A stretch of DNA of 64,000 nt from Candidatus Gastranaerophilales bacterium (GCA_944323955.1 CALUUK010000001.1:124001-188000), one strand, 5' to 3'; positions 50,651-60,598 are shown, counted from the first letter of the stretch. The notes: generated by a model not told the origin, from the sequence alone. Program-made: numbers and translations.

Positions 50651-52891
50651 TTATTCTTCTTCCATATCTTTAGAAAATGAGCAGTTTTTATTGCTGCATT
50701 CCAGTTTTTTTGCTTTTTTTGTAATTTTTTTAACAAGTATGCTTCCGCATTCGGGGCATTTTTCATTAACCGGTTCATACCAGGAAACAAAGTCGCAGTC
50801 CGGATATTTATTGCAGGCAAAGAATACTTTACCGTATTTTGATTTTTTAAATACAATTTCGCCTTCACCGCATTTCGGGCATTTTACTCCGGTTGATTTT
50901 ATAATTCGTTTTCTGTTTTTGCACTGTTCATTAGTACATTCCAGATAAGGACCATACGGCCCTGTTTTTTGTACCATTGCAGAACCGCATTTTTCGCATT
51001 TTTCTTCCGTTTCTTTCTGCATTTCAGCTGCCGTTCCGTCTTTGTTCAAAGGCAGCATTGTTTTGCATTCCGGATAGTTTGAACAACCAAGAAATTGTGT
51101 TCCGTATCTGCTTGTTCTTATAACCATTTTACTTCCGCAATTGGGGCAGAGTGTATCTGATTCAATCTGCACTTTTTGCATATTTTGTTTTGCATTTGTA
51201 ACTGTTTCTATAAAAGGTGTATAGAAATCCTTAATGACTTCATTCCATACAAGTTTATTCTCGGCAATATCATCAAGTTTGGTTTCCATATTTGCCGTAA
51301 ATTTATAGTTCATTATGTCTTTAAAATGTTCATTGAGCTGTTTGCAAAGAGTCGTGCCTAATATTGTCGGAGCAAGTGCTTTATCGATTTTCTCGACATA
51401 ATTTTTTTGTTGTATTTTGGATATAATCGGAGCATATGTACTCGGACGGCCTATACCGTGTTCTTCCAGTGCTTTAACGAGTGATGCTTCCGTATATCTC
51501 GGAGGAGGACTTGTAAAATGCTGTTTGGGAAGAACTTCTTTTAATTTTAGTTCGTCACCCTCTTTTAAATCCGGTAATTTTGAAATTTCTTCTTTTTCTT
51601 CATCTTCGTCATTATAAACTTTCAAATAACCGTCAAAAACAACTTTACTTATTCCTGTTTTAAACAAACAATCACCGGCTTCTATGTCTATAGTGGTATT
51701 TTTTACCGTTGCATTTTCCATTTGTGAAGCCATAAACTTACTCCAGATGAGTTTATACAGCCTGTATTGTTCACTTGTAAGGTATTGTTTTATACTTTCC
51801 GGTGTTTTGTCTATATAAGACGGGCGGATTGCTTCGTGGGCATCTTGTACATTTTTTGATTTTTTAACATAGTTATTAGGTGTTTTCGGATAATATTCCT
51901 GCCCGTATTGTGACAATATAAAATCTTTTGCCGCTGTTTGAGCATCATCGGATATTCTTACCGAGTCGGTTCTCATATATGTAATTAAACCGACAGAACC
52001 TTCTGTCCCTATATCAATACCTTCGTATAGCTTTTGCGCTATTTGCATTGTCTTTGATACGCCGTATCCGAGTTTTGTACTTGCTTCTCTTTGCAAAGTG
52101 GATGTTATAAAAGGCGCTGTAGGCTTTCTTTGAGAATTTCTTGTAGTTACTTTTGAAACATTAAATGTTCTGTCTTTTTCTTTCAGGTACTCAACGATCT
52201 TATTTGCTTCATCTTCATTTTTAATATCGATTTTTTCGTTTTTGTACTTGCTGAGTTCCGCATTAAACTTAGACTTACCTTTTAGTAAGTCTATGGATAT
52301 GCTCCAATATTCAACGGGAGTAAAGGCTTTTATTTCGTCTTCTCTTTCGCATATCATTTTCAAAGCAACACTTTGAACTCTGCCTGCGGAAAGATGGTAG
52401 TTTCTCATTTTCTCCCATAGAACGGGGCTTATTTTATAACCTACAAGTCTGTCTAAAATCTGTCTTGTTTGCTGGGCTTTTACTCTTTGCATGTCAATTT
52501 GTCTTGAATGTTCGACCGCATAAGTAACTGCTTTTGGTGTAATTTCGTTAAATTCTATTCTGAAAACTTTATCATCAGGCACATTTATAACCTGTCTTAC
52601 ATGCCAGGCAATAGCTTCTCCTTCACGGTCAGGGTCTGAGGCAAGCAAAACTTTGTCGGCTTTTTGTGCCAAATCATTCAATTTTTTTACTACAGCTTTT
52701 TTCTCCGGAATAACCTCAAAGCTGGGCGTAAAATCATGTTGTACATCAAAACCTAACACTTTCGGCGGAAAATCTCTTATATGTCCATAGCTTGCTTCAA
52801 TTTCATATGAGCTGCCGAGTATTTTTTTTATTGTTTTTGATTTTGCCGGTGACTCAACTATTATTAGTATATGTTCTTTTTTCTTAGCCAT
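50651..52891 (-). CDS. topA: DNA topoisomerase I
   Basis: This 746-residue type IA topoisomerase relaxes negative supercoils. It has the Toprim domain (LIIVESPAKSKTIKKIL, LLASDPDREGEAIAWHVRQV), the active-site Tyr in GLITYMRTDSVRIS and four zinc ribbons at the C terminus (CPNCGSKMV, CEKCGSAMV, CPKCGEGEIV, CPECGSILV). Some bacterial TopA have three or fewer ribbons. It starts 5 bases after dprA. The dprA-topA pairing is common in many bacteria. Confidence 0.97.
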   Translation of the reverse strand: MAKKKEHILIIVESPAKSKTIKKILGSSYEIEASYGHIRDFPPKVLGFDVQHDFTPSFEVIPEKKAVVKKLNDLAQKADKVLLASDPDREGEAIAWHVRQVINVPDDKVFRIEFNEITPKAVTYAVEHSRQIDMQRVKAQQTRQILDRLVGYKISPVLWEKMRNYHLSAGRVQSVALKMICEREDEIKAFTPVEYWSISIDLLKGKSKFNAELSKYKNEKIDIKNEDEANKIVEYLKEKDRTFNVSKVTTRNSQRKPTAPFITSTLQREASTKLGYGVSKTMQIAQKLYEGIDIGTEGSVGLITYMRTDSVRISDDAQTAAKDFILSQYGQEYYPKTPNNYVKKSKNVQDAHEAIRPSYIDKTPESIKQYLTSEQYRLYKLIWSKFMASQMENATVKNTTIDIEAGDCLFKTGISKVVFDGYLKVYNDEDEEKEEISKLPDLKEGDELKLKEVLPKQHFTSPPPRYTEASLVKALEEHGIGRPSTYAPIISKIQQKNYVEKIDKALAPTILGTTLCKQLNEHFKDIMNYKFTANMETKLDDIAENKLVWNEVIKDFYTPFIETVTNAKQNMQKVQIESDTLCPNCGSKMVIRTSRYGTQFLGCSNYPECKTMLPLNKDGTAAEMQKETEEKCEKCGSAMVQKTGPYGPYLECTNEQCKNRKRIIKSTGVKCPKCGEGEIVFKKSKYGKVFFACNKYPDCDFVSWYEPVNEKCPECGSILVKKITKKAKKLECSNKNCSFSKDMEEE

Positions 52892-52896
52892 TTGAC

Positions 52897-54003
52897 CTAT
52901 ACTGCTGCTGTGTATCTTTCTGTGTTTGTTTTGGAAATTATTCCTTGAAGCTCTAACTTAGTTAATATTACCATTAAATCATTAATATTCAAATTTGTTT
53001 TTATTGTTAATTCGTCAAGTGTCAAAGAGTCAATTTTAATGCATTCTACTATAAACTCTTCCTGTTGCGTAAGATTTAGATATTTTTTTTCTTTTTTTAA
53101 TCCGGATTTTTTCATTTCCCAGCCCATTGTATCCAGTATATCCTGGGATGAAGTTATCATTGATGCACCTGTTTTTAAAAGTTTATATATCCCTTGTGTA
53201 TTTGGATTTGAGATTAATCCGGGCATGCACATAAGTTCTCTGCCTTGCTCAAGTGCAAGATTTGCTGTTATCATTGCACCTGATTTTAGTGCTGCTTCCG
53301 CAACCAGAACTCCTTTTGAAAGACCCGATACAATTCTGTTCCTTACAGGGAAATGCCAGCTTAAAGCATCTGAATCCATCCAGTATTCGCTTAATATTGC
53401 CCCATGTCCTTCGTTGATAATTTTATTAAATAACCCGATATTTGATTTCGGATAAATTTTATCAAACCCTCCGCCTATAACGGCTATTGTTTTAATGTTA
53501 TTTTCCACTGCCGTTTTGTGTGCAACTGTATCAATACCTTCTGCAAGTCCCGATACGATACATATGTCGCTGTTTGCAAAATCTGAAAGTATATTTTTTA
53601 AAGTAGTTCTTGAATTTTCACTGGCACGTCTCGACCCGACAACAGCAATGGTTCTTTCTAAATTGCAAAGACTTAAATCGCCAAGAACAAAAAGTCCTGC
53701 TGGCGGATTATCAATTTGTTTTAAAAGATATGGATATCTTTCATCTTCGGGATGTATAAAACCAATGTTTCTTTCTTTTATATAATTAAGGCATTCTTCC
53801 GGATTTATTTTATCTCTTTCTTTCAAGAAAGACTCAATGGAGTTTTTTAAAAGCCCGTCTATTTTCCATAAATCATACGCCCGGGCATTCCATGCCAGTT
53901 CAATGGAACCGAAATATTTATAAACAGTATTAACAAATGATGAACTTACCTTTGTTAATCTGGCAAAAGCACACCAAAATTTTTCGTTGTCTTCTTTATA
54001 CAA
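52897..54003 (-). CDS. dprA: DNA-processing protein DprA
   Basis: This 368-residue protein loads RecA onto incoming single-stranded DNA. The Rossmann-like domain has TIAVVGSRRASENSRTTL, CIVSGLAEGIDTVAHKTAVE, TIAVIGGGFDKIYPKSN and RNRIVSGLSKGVLVAEAALK plus SGAMITANLALEQGRELMCM. The C-terminal 70 residues form a winged helix. It suggests at least latent competence for DNA uptake. Its start overlaps the small gene at 53996 by 8 bases. Confidence 0.96.
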   Translation of the reverse strand: MYKEDNEKFWCAFARLTKVSSSFVNTVYKYFGSIELAWNARAYDLWKIDGLLKNSIESFLKERDKINPEECLNYIKERNIGFIHPEDERYPYLLKQIDNPPAGLFVLGDLSLCNLERTIAVVGSRRASENSRTTLKNILSDFANSDICIVSGLAEGIDTVAHKTAVENNIKTIAVIGGGFDKIYPKSNIGLFNKIINEGHGAILSEYWMDSDALSWHFPVRNRIVSGLSKGVLVAEAALKSGAMITANLALEQGRELMCMPGLISNPNTQGIYKLLKTGASMITSSQDILDTMGWEMKKSGLKKEKKYLNLTQQEEFIVECIKIDSLTLDELTIKTNLNINDLMVILTKLELQGIISKTNTERYTAAV

Positions 54004-54226
54004 CTACGCCGCCATGTTTAAGTAACTGTTCATATTGAGTTTTATAATATGCTGCCAGACGGCATGCAAAATCAAACTTTTGCTCTAATACCTGAGGGGA
54101 CGAAGGATCATAAGTATCATTTAAATCTGCTGATTTTGCCGCGCTGAAACTCTGCTTTGAAGATTCCGGTTTAATCGGTTGACATGCCGATACTGACATT
54201 GCTGAACCAATTGCGTTTATTTTCAT
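53996..54226 (-). CDS. Small hypothetical protein, 76 residues
   Basis: This protein starts with MKINAIGSAMSVSACQPI, like the start of the glycogen synthase-like protein (MRINAVSNVSV). A Ser-rich stretch with KQSFSAAKS follows, and the C-terminal half is helical (QKFDFACRLAAYYKTQYEQ). It overlaps dprA by 8 bases, so it is translated with it. It is likely genuine, but its role is not known. Confidence 0.6.
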   Translation of the reverse strand: MKINAIGSAMSVSACQPIKPESSKQSFSAAKSADLNDTYDPSSPQVLEQKFDFACRLAAYYKTQYEQLLKHGGVVV

Positions 54227-54307
54227 GCAGCTTCCCCCTTAACATACTATTTCACAGCACAATACTAGCATAACCATATAATAATTTCAACTGTTTAATC
54301 GGGCAAT

Positions 54308-56041
54308 TTAATTTTTTAATAAATAGTCCGCAAGCGGAGTTATAATCATACCGTTTAAAGATTTATCGATTTCTCTTAGCTTTTGCGAAACGGCTTCAAT
54401 ATCTTGTGTCCAGTTGAAATAATCATTTATAAATTTTTCACCCCTGTTAAAGTCTTGTGAAAGCTGAACTTCAATAATTTCAGTTAACATTTTATATGCG
54501 GCAGGTATCATTTTTTCAATGTCAACATTAATAATTCCGTCGGGGCTGATATTTATTGCATGTTCTTTTATAAAGAAAAATGCCTGCATAACCGTTCTTA
54601 CTCTGTGTGCTTGAGAAAGTTCGGGTTTTGCTTTCAGAAAGCAATTTGCCGCAAAAGTTACAATTATTTGTTTCTTTTCTTCTTCTGTATAAACGCCTGC
54701 TTTCGTAAGGCAGTCAAGAAGAGCAATTGCACCCATATCAGCTTTATTTTCTTCTATTATGTTTTTATATTTGCCGAGTGCTTCCGTTCCGCTTTTTGGA
54801 CCTAAAGAATGCACATTTTCATGCCCGATTGTAAACCAGTGGTCAGCTTCGGGATTATAGTATTTATGAAGATTTTTATCTAAAGTTGCATCAAGCCGCT
54901 TTTGTCTTCTTTGAAGTGCATCGGGAGAATTATTTGTTCTTACCTGCCTGTGGTAGACATTTCTTCTTCCGCCTCCTATTGTAAGTGATAATTTATCATT
55001 GTTCGGCAGATTTTGTGCGATAGTAATTCCTCCTCTGTAAGAGCCTTCATCTCCTCTTAAAGAGACAATATCTGCGTCAACCATTGTTTGAAGATTATCG
55101 GCTTCGGATGAAATATTTTGTTCATATTTGTCTTTTAGCGGCATGTTATCTGCCATTAAGGGAAGATATTTCTTTACCTTTAAAAGATCTTTTGTTCCCT
55201 TCTTATTTACGATACCGACTCTTATTCCTATTGAATCTTTTGATGTAACTGTTATTGCATTTTGTTCAAGAAGATTTTTTAATTCTTCGTCTTCAATGAC
55301 CGTGCCCGTTAATAAATCGGCGTATTGTTCTCTTGATATGGTAAACTCCAAGGGCGTATTCTGCAGCGATGCCCATTTTTTATCGGCCTGTGCATCAAGC
55401 ATGGGATTATTTTCCCGAAGTGCTTTTGCCTGAAGCAGAAGATATTCATTAAAATCTTTATTTGTTGATGTTTGTGCCGCTTTTTCAAGTTCATCCGCAA
55501 TTTTATTAAATTCTTCCTTAAATTCTTCTGTGTAGTCAATGCCTTTTAGTTTATTGTCAATACGTTTTACAATGCTTCTTTGATTAAGAATTTTTTGTAC
55601 TTCTTCTCTCTCTCCGTTTTTCAGCATCAATTTTAATATGCATTGCAGTTCTTCTTTTGTTAAATCCGAAGGATAGAATGCTTTTCCGTCTTTTTCGTTT
55701 GCATTTTTTTGTAAAACAACTTTCTTTGATTCAGAATCTATACCAATTATGCCAAGTTGTGCATCAAATAAAATTTTTGTAAGTTCTGCTTTTTTATTGC
55801 CCTTTTTAATTTCATCTTCCAGAAAATTTTTAAATTTAATATTATCTTCGTTATCTTGTTTCATATAAATTATATTTGCATACTCTGCTGCTTTAACAAG
55901 ATGTTTTAATGCTTCTTTGTCGCCTTGCTCAAGTTCGTTATATTCCGGTGCATTAACGTCAAGCATGGGTTTTCTTATTAAGTATTCTTTGTTTGTTCTT
56001 TTTTCCAGTTCTTCAAGTGATAAATTTAATTCGTATTTCAT
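54308..56041 (-). CDS. Gluzincin-type metallopeptidase, possibly M49 (DPP III)-like
   Basis: This 577-residue protein without signal peptide has TIGHENVHSLGP: a HEXXH zinc motif with His407, Glu408 and His411. The third ligand may be Glu431 in EENKADMGAI, which resembles the EECRAE motif of dipeptidyl peptidase III, and GGITIAQNLPNNDKLSLTIG fits the middle of that family. The family normally has the longer HEXXGH motif, but pentapeptide forms are known in some bacteria. It could remove dipeptides from peptides in the cytoplasm. Peptidase class is well supported; the family is tentative. Confidence 0.68.
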   Translation of the reverse strand: MKYELNLSLEELEKRTNKEYLIRKPMLDVNAPEYNELEQGDKEALKHLVKAAEYANIIYMKQDNEDNIKFKNFLEDEIKKGNKKAELTKILFDAQLGIIGIDSESKKVVLQKNANEKDGKAFYPSDLTKEELQCILKLMLKNGEREEVQKILNQRSIVKRIDNKLKGIDYTEEFKEEFNKIADELEKAAQTSTNKDFNEYLLLQAKALRENNPMLDAQADKKWASLQNTPLEFTISREQYADLLTGTVIEDEELKNLLEQNAITVTSKDSIGIRVGIVNKKGTKDLLKVKKYLPLMADNMPLKDKYEQNISSEADNLQTMVDADIVSLRGDEGSYRGGITIAQNLPNNDKLSLTIGGGRRNVYHRQVRTNNSPDALQRRQKRLDATLDKNLHKYYNPEADHWFTIGHENVHSLGPKSGTEALGKYKNIIEENKADMGAIALLDCLTKAGVYTEEEKKQIIVTFAANCFLKAKPELSQAHRVRTVMQAFFFIKEHAINISPDGIINVDIEKMIPAAYKMLTEIIEVQLSQDFNRGEKFINDYFNWTQDIEAVSQKLREIDKSLNGMIITPLADYLLKN

Positions 56042-56055
56042 ATTAAGTCCTTGTT

Positions 56056-57906
56056 TTAATTTCTTCTCAATATGGTATCCGGAACTTCATGGTATTTACA
56101 ATCCGGACATATTGCATTTGCATAATTTTTCCCGTCTGTATTCTTAAATCTTGATTTATAGTTTGTTATAAGTTTTGAGGGAGATTGTGAATTTTTTATA
56201 CAATATGTATAAGCTCTTTCTCCTGAATCTGCTAAATTCGGAACCATAAATCTTGAATCTTTGTAATATACTGAAATTGGCATTTCAACTCCGCTTGCGG
56301 AATGTTTTACTTTTGTATTTGTCCAGTATTTTATACCTGTTTTTTCATTTTTTATAGTCTTTAGGATTCCTGCTAATTCGGGTATATTTGGCAAACGCCC
56401 TCCCGTTGACGAACAAAATGAATCTTTTTCGTATATTGATGTTAATTGCGGATAGTATTGAACAAGTTCAAATGACGGTGAACAAAAACTTTGTTTCCAT
56501 ATCTGAAATTCTTCATCCATTGTTATTTTGCTGTAATCAATAAACGGATAGTAACAAAATCTGATAAGTTTTTTATTGGAAGAAGGAATTATTCTTGAAG
56601 ATATTTCTTCTTTATTTACTTTATATTTCGGATTTATTGTCATATTCGAATTATATGTATATCCTTTCTGCAATAAAGATTTCATTATTGCGGGGCTGAC
56701 TTCTTTTATACTGAAACCGACAAATTTTTTATCCTGGTCTGCAGAATTATCAAATGTATCGGGTGCCGTTGGTACGGAAGAATTATTCAGTTTTGAAAGA
56801 AGCATAAGTTCTTCCATCGATTCTTTATCTTGCATTGTATTATAATTTATCGTTGAACCTTTTATTTGATTTGTTTGTTTTCTGATGAAATATTTTCTTT
56901 GAAGTTTGGGCATAGTCTTTTCCATTTCCGTCATATCGGAAACGCAATAAACAAGAGGATTGATGTTTTCATTATAAGGCTCAATCGTATAAGACATATT
57001 TTTAAAGCGGATTAATAACGGTTCTCTTTCCTCATTAGTGCTTGTCCAATAATAGTTTTCTCCGAAAGTATTGAATTTATTAAATGCAATACTGTACATT
57101 TCAAGATAGTTTGGAAGTCTTGAATCCATTGAATAACAGAACATTTTTGCATCATTATAATCTTTATAGTAAAAGCCCTGAACCGTATATAAAAAAGGAA
57201 TGTTAAGTTTTGTGTTTCTTATTGCTCTTTTTTCATCTTCATTTAAATTTTCGCTTTCTTTTAAAAATCTTGTTGAATATTCAACGGCTATTTTATCGAC
57301 TTTATATTTGATTTGCGTCAGGAAATTATTGTCGTACAAATATGCAATTGCATATTTTAAAATTGCCAGTATTGAAAACAATATGAAAATAATAGTTAAT
57401 ATGCTTATTGAATTTGCCTGATGATATTTTTTTAATGTCAAACTCGGTACGACCAGAGCCGGAACCGCAAAGAATAAATATGCCAATAGAACGATTGACG
57501 GCAGCAGCATTGTAAGAATGCTCACAAAGAATAGTGCTATTAAAGTTATATTAAGCGATTCTTTTTCAACAAACAAAAGAAGTCCCGAACTCATTAAAAC
57601 TATAACGGTAATGCAAAGTACAAACGAGATAATATTGGAAGCGTAATTTGTATAAGAGGCTTCTTTTTTTATATCGTTTAAACAATATCTCATGATTTTT
57701 GTTAAGATAAAGCAATGCAAAAAGAAAATATATATGTTTGCAATTATTGATGTTGTTATCAATAAAGATTTATTTTTTCCTAAGAATTGGAATAAAAGAA
57801 TATTCAAAATCATTACAAATGCTGTAATTGATATGTTTATATTCCTCAGAATATGTTTATGTTTCATTTTATTCTTTTGCGTTTTCATGGTTTTCATATT
57901 ATACAA
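56056..57906 (-). CDS. Membrane protein with two DUF1566-like domains
   Basis: The N-terminal 190 residues hold four or five membrane helices. The rest, probably outside the cytoplasm, carries two copies of a DUF1566/C-type-lectin-like sequence. The first has DAKMFCYSMDSRLPNYLEMY, then YYWTSTNEEREPL and LVYCVSD. The second has DSFCSSTGGRLPNIPELAG, then KYWTNTKVKHSAS and AYTYCIKN. Each has two cysteines likely to form a disulfide. The function is unknown. It starts 60 bases from the divergent kdsD gene. Confidence 0.65.
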   Translation of the reverse strand: MYNMKTMKTQKNKMKHKHILRNINISITAFVMILNILLFQFLGKNKSLLITTSIIANIYIFFLHCFILTKIMRYCLNDIKKEASYTNYASNIISFVLCITVIVLMSSGLLLFVEKESLNITLIALFFVSILTMLLPSIVLLAYLFFAVPALVVPSLTLKKYHQANSISILTIIFILFSILAILKYAIAYLYDNNFLTQIKYKVDKIAVEYSTRFLKESENLNEDEKRAIRNTKLNIPFLYTVQGFYYKDYNDAKMFCYSMDSRLPNYLEMYSIAFNKFNTFGENYYWTSTNEEREPLLIRFKNMSYTIEPYNENINPLVYCVSDMTEMEKTMPKLQRKYFIRKQTNQIKGSTINYNTMQDKESMEELMLLSKLNNSSVPTAPDTFDNSADQDKKFVGFSIKEVSPAIMKSLLQKGYTYNSNMTINPKYKVNKEEISSRIIPSSNKKLIRFCYYPFIDYSKITMDEEFQIWKQSFCSPSFELVQYYPQLTSIYEKDSFCSSTGGRLPNIPELAGILKTIKNEKTGIKYWTNTKVKHSASGVEMPISVYYKDSRFMVPNLADSGERAYTYCIKNSQSPSKLITNYKSRFKNTDGKNYANAICPDCKYHEVPDTILRRN

Positions 57907-57967
57907 TATTTTTATTTCTATATAAAATTTGTTAGTATATAATTATAGTACACGAGGAAATGATAAA

Positions 57968-58951
57968 GTGGAAACTGTTAAACAAAATTTAATGATTGAG
58001 CTTGCAAAAGAAGTTTTTCAAATAGAGTCTGATTCAATTTTAAAATTGAAAGAAAGAATAGGCGATAATCTTGATAAAGCATTGGATATAATAATTGCTT
58101 CAAAAGGCAGGGTTATTGTAACAGGAATGGGAAAATCAGGGCTGATAGCAAGAAAAATTGCCGCAACAATGTCTTCAACGGGCACTCCTGCATATTTTCT
58201 CCATCCTGCAGAAAGCACCCATGGCGATTCCGGGATTATTACCCGTGATGATGTTGTTATTGCTATATCAAACAGCGGAGAAACTCTTGAGTTATTAAAT
58301 TTGCTTCCGCTTATTAAGCGATTTGAGGTTCCGCTTATCGTTTTTGCCGGTAATGCATCTTCTACTTTGGGCAAAATGGCAGATATATATTTTGATATTT
58401 CTGTAGAAAAAGAAGCATGCCCTTTGGGAAAGGCTCCTACGGCAAGTACCACGGCAACACTTGCTATGGGTGATGCACTTGCTGTTTGTTTGCTTAAAAA
58501 ACGCGGTTTTTCTACGGAGGATTTTCTTCTTTACCATCCGTCGGGTACTTTGGGTAAAGGTATTTTATATCTGGTAAAAGATTTAATGCTCAAAGATAAG
58601 AATCTCCTTCCTGTTTCGCATGAAGATGATACTTTCCTTGAAACGGTTGATTTGATTACTAAAAAAAGACTCGGTTGTGCTTTAATTGTAAATTCTGACA
58701 ATAAATTGACGGGACTTTTAACAGACGGTGATATCAGACGTATTTTGTTAAGATATCCCGATATATCTGTTCTCAAAACAAAAGAAGTAATGACAAAGAA
58801 TCCAAAAACGGTTTCACAAGATTCCATGGCTGCAAAAGCGCTTGCATTAATGGAAAAATATTCAATTACTTCTCTTGCGGTTTGTGATGAAGATAATCAT
58901 CCTCTGGGTATTATTCATATACATGATTTGTTGAAAGCAGGTGTTGCATAA
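57968..58951 (+). CDS. kdsD: Arabinose-5-phosphate isomerase
   Basis: This enzyme (KdsD/KpsF) makes arabinose 5-phosphate for KDO, the inner core sugar of lipopolysaccharide. It has a SIS domain (GRVIVTGMGKSGLIARKIAA, STGTPAYFLHPAESTHGDSG, ISNSGETLELLNLLPLIKR) and two CBS repeats (from about residue 205). The start at GTG 57968 has GAGG 12 bases upstream. A consensus -10 (TATAAT, 57938-57943) makes any start before 57950 impossible. kdsC follows with a TAATG overlap. Confidence 0.95.
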   Translation: METVKQNLMIELAKEVFQIESDSILKLKERIGDNLDKALDIIIASKGRVIVTGMGKSGLIARKIAATMSSTGTPAYFLHPAESTHGDSGIITRDDVVIAISNSGETLELLNLLPLIKRFEVPLIVFAGNASSTLGKMADIYFDISVEKEACPLGKAPTASTTATLAMGDALAVCLLKKRGFSTEDFLLYHPSGTLGKGILYLVKDLMLKDKNLLPVSHEDDTFLETVDLITKKRLGCALIVNSDNKLTGLLTDGDIRRILLRYPDISVLKTKEVMTKNPKTVSQDSMAAKALALMEKYSITSLAVCDEDNHPLGIIHIHDLLKAGVA

Positions 58952-59457
58952 TGTTTAATTTGGATTTAAGAAGCAGGGCTTCAAAAATAAAACTTGTTGC
59001 ATTTGATGTTGACGGTGTAATGACTGACGGCGGAATGATATACGGCGAAGACGGTATTCAATATAAAATATTTAACGCAAAAGACGGTCAGGGTATTGCA
59101 ATGCTTGTTAAATCAGGGGTGAAAACTGCTGTTATAACCGCAAAAGAATCACGCGCGGTAACCCAGCGTTTCCTTGATCTGGGCATGACAAAACTTTACC
59201 AGGGGCAAAAAAACAAACTCGTTGCTTTAAAAGAAATGCTTGCGGAATATAAAATAGACCCTTGTGAAGTTGCATATATGGGAGATGATCTTCCCGATTT
59301 GGCCGTTCTTAAAGAAGTCGGACTGGCATGCTGCCCTGCAGATGCGGTTAAAGAAGTGAAGGAAGTTTGTCATTTTATTTCCGCAAAAAGAGGCGGCAGA
59401 GGCGCTGTAAGAGAACTTACCGATTTGATATACAATGTACAGAAGTTATTTGTTTAA
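58951..59457 (+). CDS. kdsC: KDO 8-phosphate phosphatase
   Basis: This 168-residue HAD phosphatase has the DxDxV nucleophile motif in VAFDVDGVMTDGGMIYGEDG, VKTAVITAKESRAVTQR as motif II and VAYMGDDLPDLAVLKEVGLA as motif IV. The lack of a cap domain is normal in KdsC, a tetramer. The partner kdsD overlaps by one base, so the two-step KDO pathway is carried in one operon. Its last 12 bases overlap the convergent coaX gene. Confidence 0.96.
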   Translation: MFNLDLRSRASKIKLVAFDVDGVMTDGGMIYGEDGIQYKIFNAKDGQGIAMLVKSGVKTAVITAKESRAVTQRFLDLGMTKLYQGQKNKLVALKEMLAEYKIDPCEVAYMGDDLPDLAVLKEVGLACCPADAVKEVKEVCHFISAKRGGRGAVRELTDLIYNVQKLFV

Positions 59458-60210
59458 ATCGTAAATAATTTTTTCACCGATTAGTGTTAAATCAGGGTTT
59501 ATATCATCAAAACTTCTTTTTAAATATTTTCCTATAACGGAAGAGTATCCGCCTGTTGCAACTATTGTCGCTTTCATTTGGAGTTCTTTTTCACATTCTG
59601 CTATCAATCCGTCTATCATTGCGGCATGCCCTCTTACTATACCTGAGAGCATTGCCTCTATTGTGCTTTTGCCTATAACGTAATCACATTCTTCAATGTT
59701 CAAATTTGGCAGTTTGGATGTTTTGGAGCTTAGTGCGTCAGCCTGTATTTTCATGCCTGCCGTGATAATTCCGCCTATAAATTCATTTTTATTATTGACA
59801 ATATCAAAAGAGGTTGCCGTTCCAAAGTCTACGACAATTACCGGTGTCTTATATAATTTTGTTGCGGCTGCGGCATTTGCTATTCTGTCTGCGCCTACCT
59901 GTGAAGGATTATTTGTTTTCAGCGTAATGCCTGTTTTTACTTTATGCGACACAATCAAAGAATTTATATTCAGATATTTTTCTATTGCAGTTTTTATTTT
60001 TTCGGTCAGTTGAACCACAACACTTGAAATAACCGCTTCATTTACCGGTTTGGAAAGGTCGGTTGCGGATAATAAATTCTTTATAAAAATTCCGTATTCA
60101 TCTTCCGTTCTTGTCATGTTTGTTGAAAGCCGCCATGATTTGACAATTTTATCACCGTCAAAAACCCCGAGTGTAATATTTGTATTTCCTATATCTATTG
60201 CTAAAAGCAT
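59446..60210 (-). CDS. coaX: Type III pantothenate kinase
   Basis: This 254-residue enzyme starts coenzyme A synthesis. LLAIDIGNTNITLGVFDGDK is the N-terminal ATPase motif; GADRIANAAAATKLY, VIVVDFGTATSFDIVN and GGIITAGMKIQADALS are further CoaX signatures, and VATGGYSSVI ends the domain. Typical length. It overlaps kdsC by 12 bases, tail to tail. Confidence 0.96.
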   Translation of the reverse strand: MLLAIDIGNTNITLGVFDGDKIVKSWRLSTNMTRTEDEYGIFIKNLLSATDLSKPVNEAVISSVVVQLTEKIKTAIEKYLNINSLIVSHKVKTGITLKTNNPSQVGADRIANAAAATKLYKTPVIVVDFGTATSFDIVNNKNEFIGGIITAGMKIQADALSSKTSKLPNLNIEECDYVIGKSTIEAMLSGIVRGHAAMIDGLIAECEKELQMKATIVATGGYSSVIGKYLKRSFDDINPDLTLIGEKIIYDLNK

Positions 60211-60289
60211 ATTTATTACTCCGATTTATATTTTAACAGAAACATTTTATGCTACAATTCTTTTAGTTAGTTTTAAGGGGAGTAAACCT

Positions 60290-60592
60290 GTGTTGGATTT
60301 TCTTATTCAAAGTTTTCAAATTAGGTCTATGAGCTTTTTTGAAGCGGGTATGTTGATTTGTTTCGGTGCAAGCTGGCCTTTTGCCGTAATGAAAACCTAT
60401 AAATCAAAATCCGTAAAAGGAAAAAGCAGACTTTTTCTTTCGTTGATTATTTTAGGCTATATATTCGGAATGATAAATAAAATACTCAATTCCGTGGATA
60501 TCGTTTTTTGGTTATATGTTGTAAACTTATTATTAGTGGGTACTGATTTCTATTTTTGTATAAGATACAGAAACTTAGAGCAAAACGGGTAG
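60290..60592 (+). CDS. Small PQ-loop-like membrane protein
   Basis: This 100-residue protein has three hydrophobic segments: FFEAGMLICFGASWPFAVMK, FLSLIILGYIFGMINKIL and FWLYVVNLLLVGTDFYFCIR. The region GASWPFAVMKTYKSKSVKGK resembles the PQ-loop/SemiSWEET repeat with WPF in place of PQ. The start at GTG 60290 has AAGGGGAG 7 bases upstream; a TACAAT -10 box is at 60253-60258. A longer frame upstream lies opposite coaX and is not used. Solute and role are unknown. Confidence 0.72.
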   Translation: MLDFLIQSFQIRSMSFFEAGMLICFGASWPFAVMKTYKSKSVKGKSRLFLSLIILGYIFGMINKILNSVDIVFWLYVVNLLLVGTDFYFCIRYRNLEQNG

Positions 60593-60598
60593 GATATT

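Noticed and set aside
57929-58951. Longer kdsD start at TTG 57929
   Set aside because: It lies upstream of the -10 box and predicted transcript start; GTG 57968 has GAGG upstream.
60050-60592. 180-residue reading of the PQ-loop-like gene
   Set aside because: The added N terminus is antisense to coaX; GTG 60290 has an excellent ribosome-binding site.
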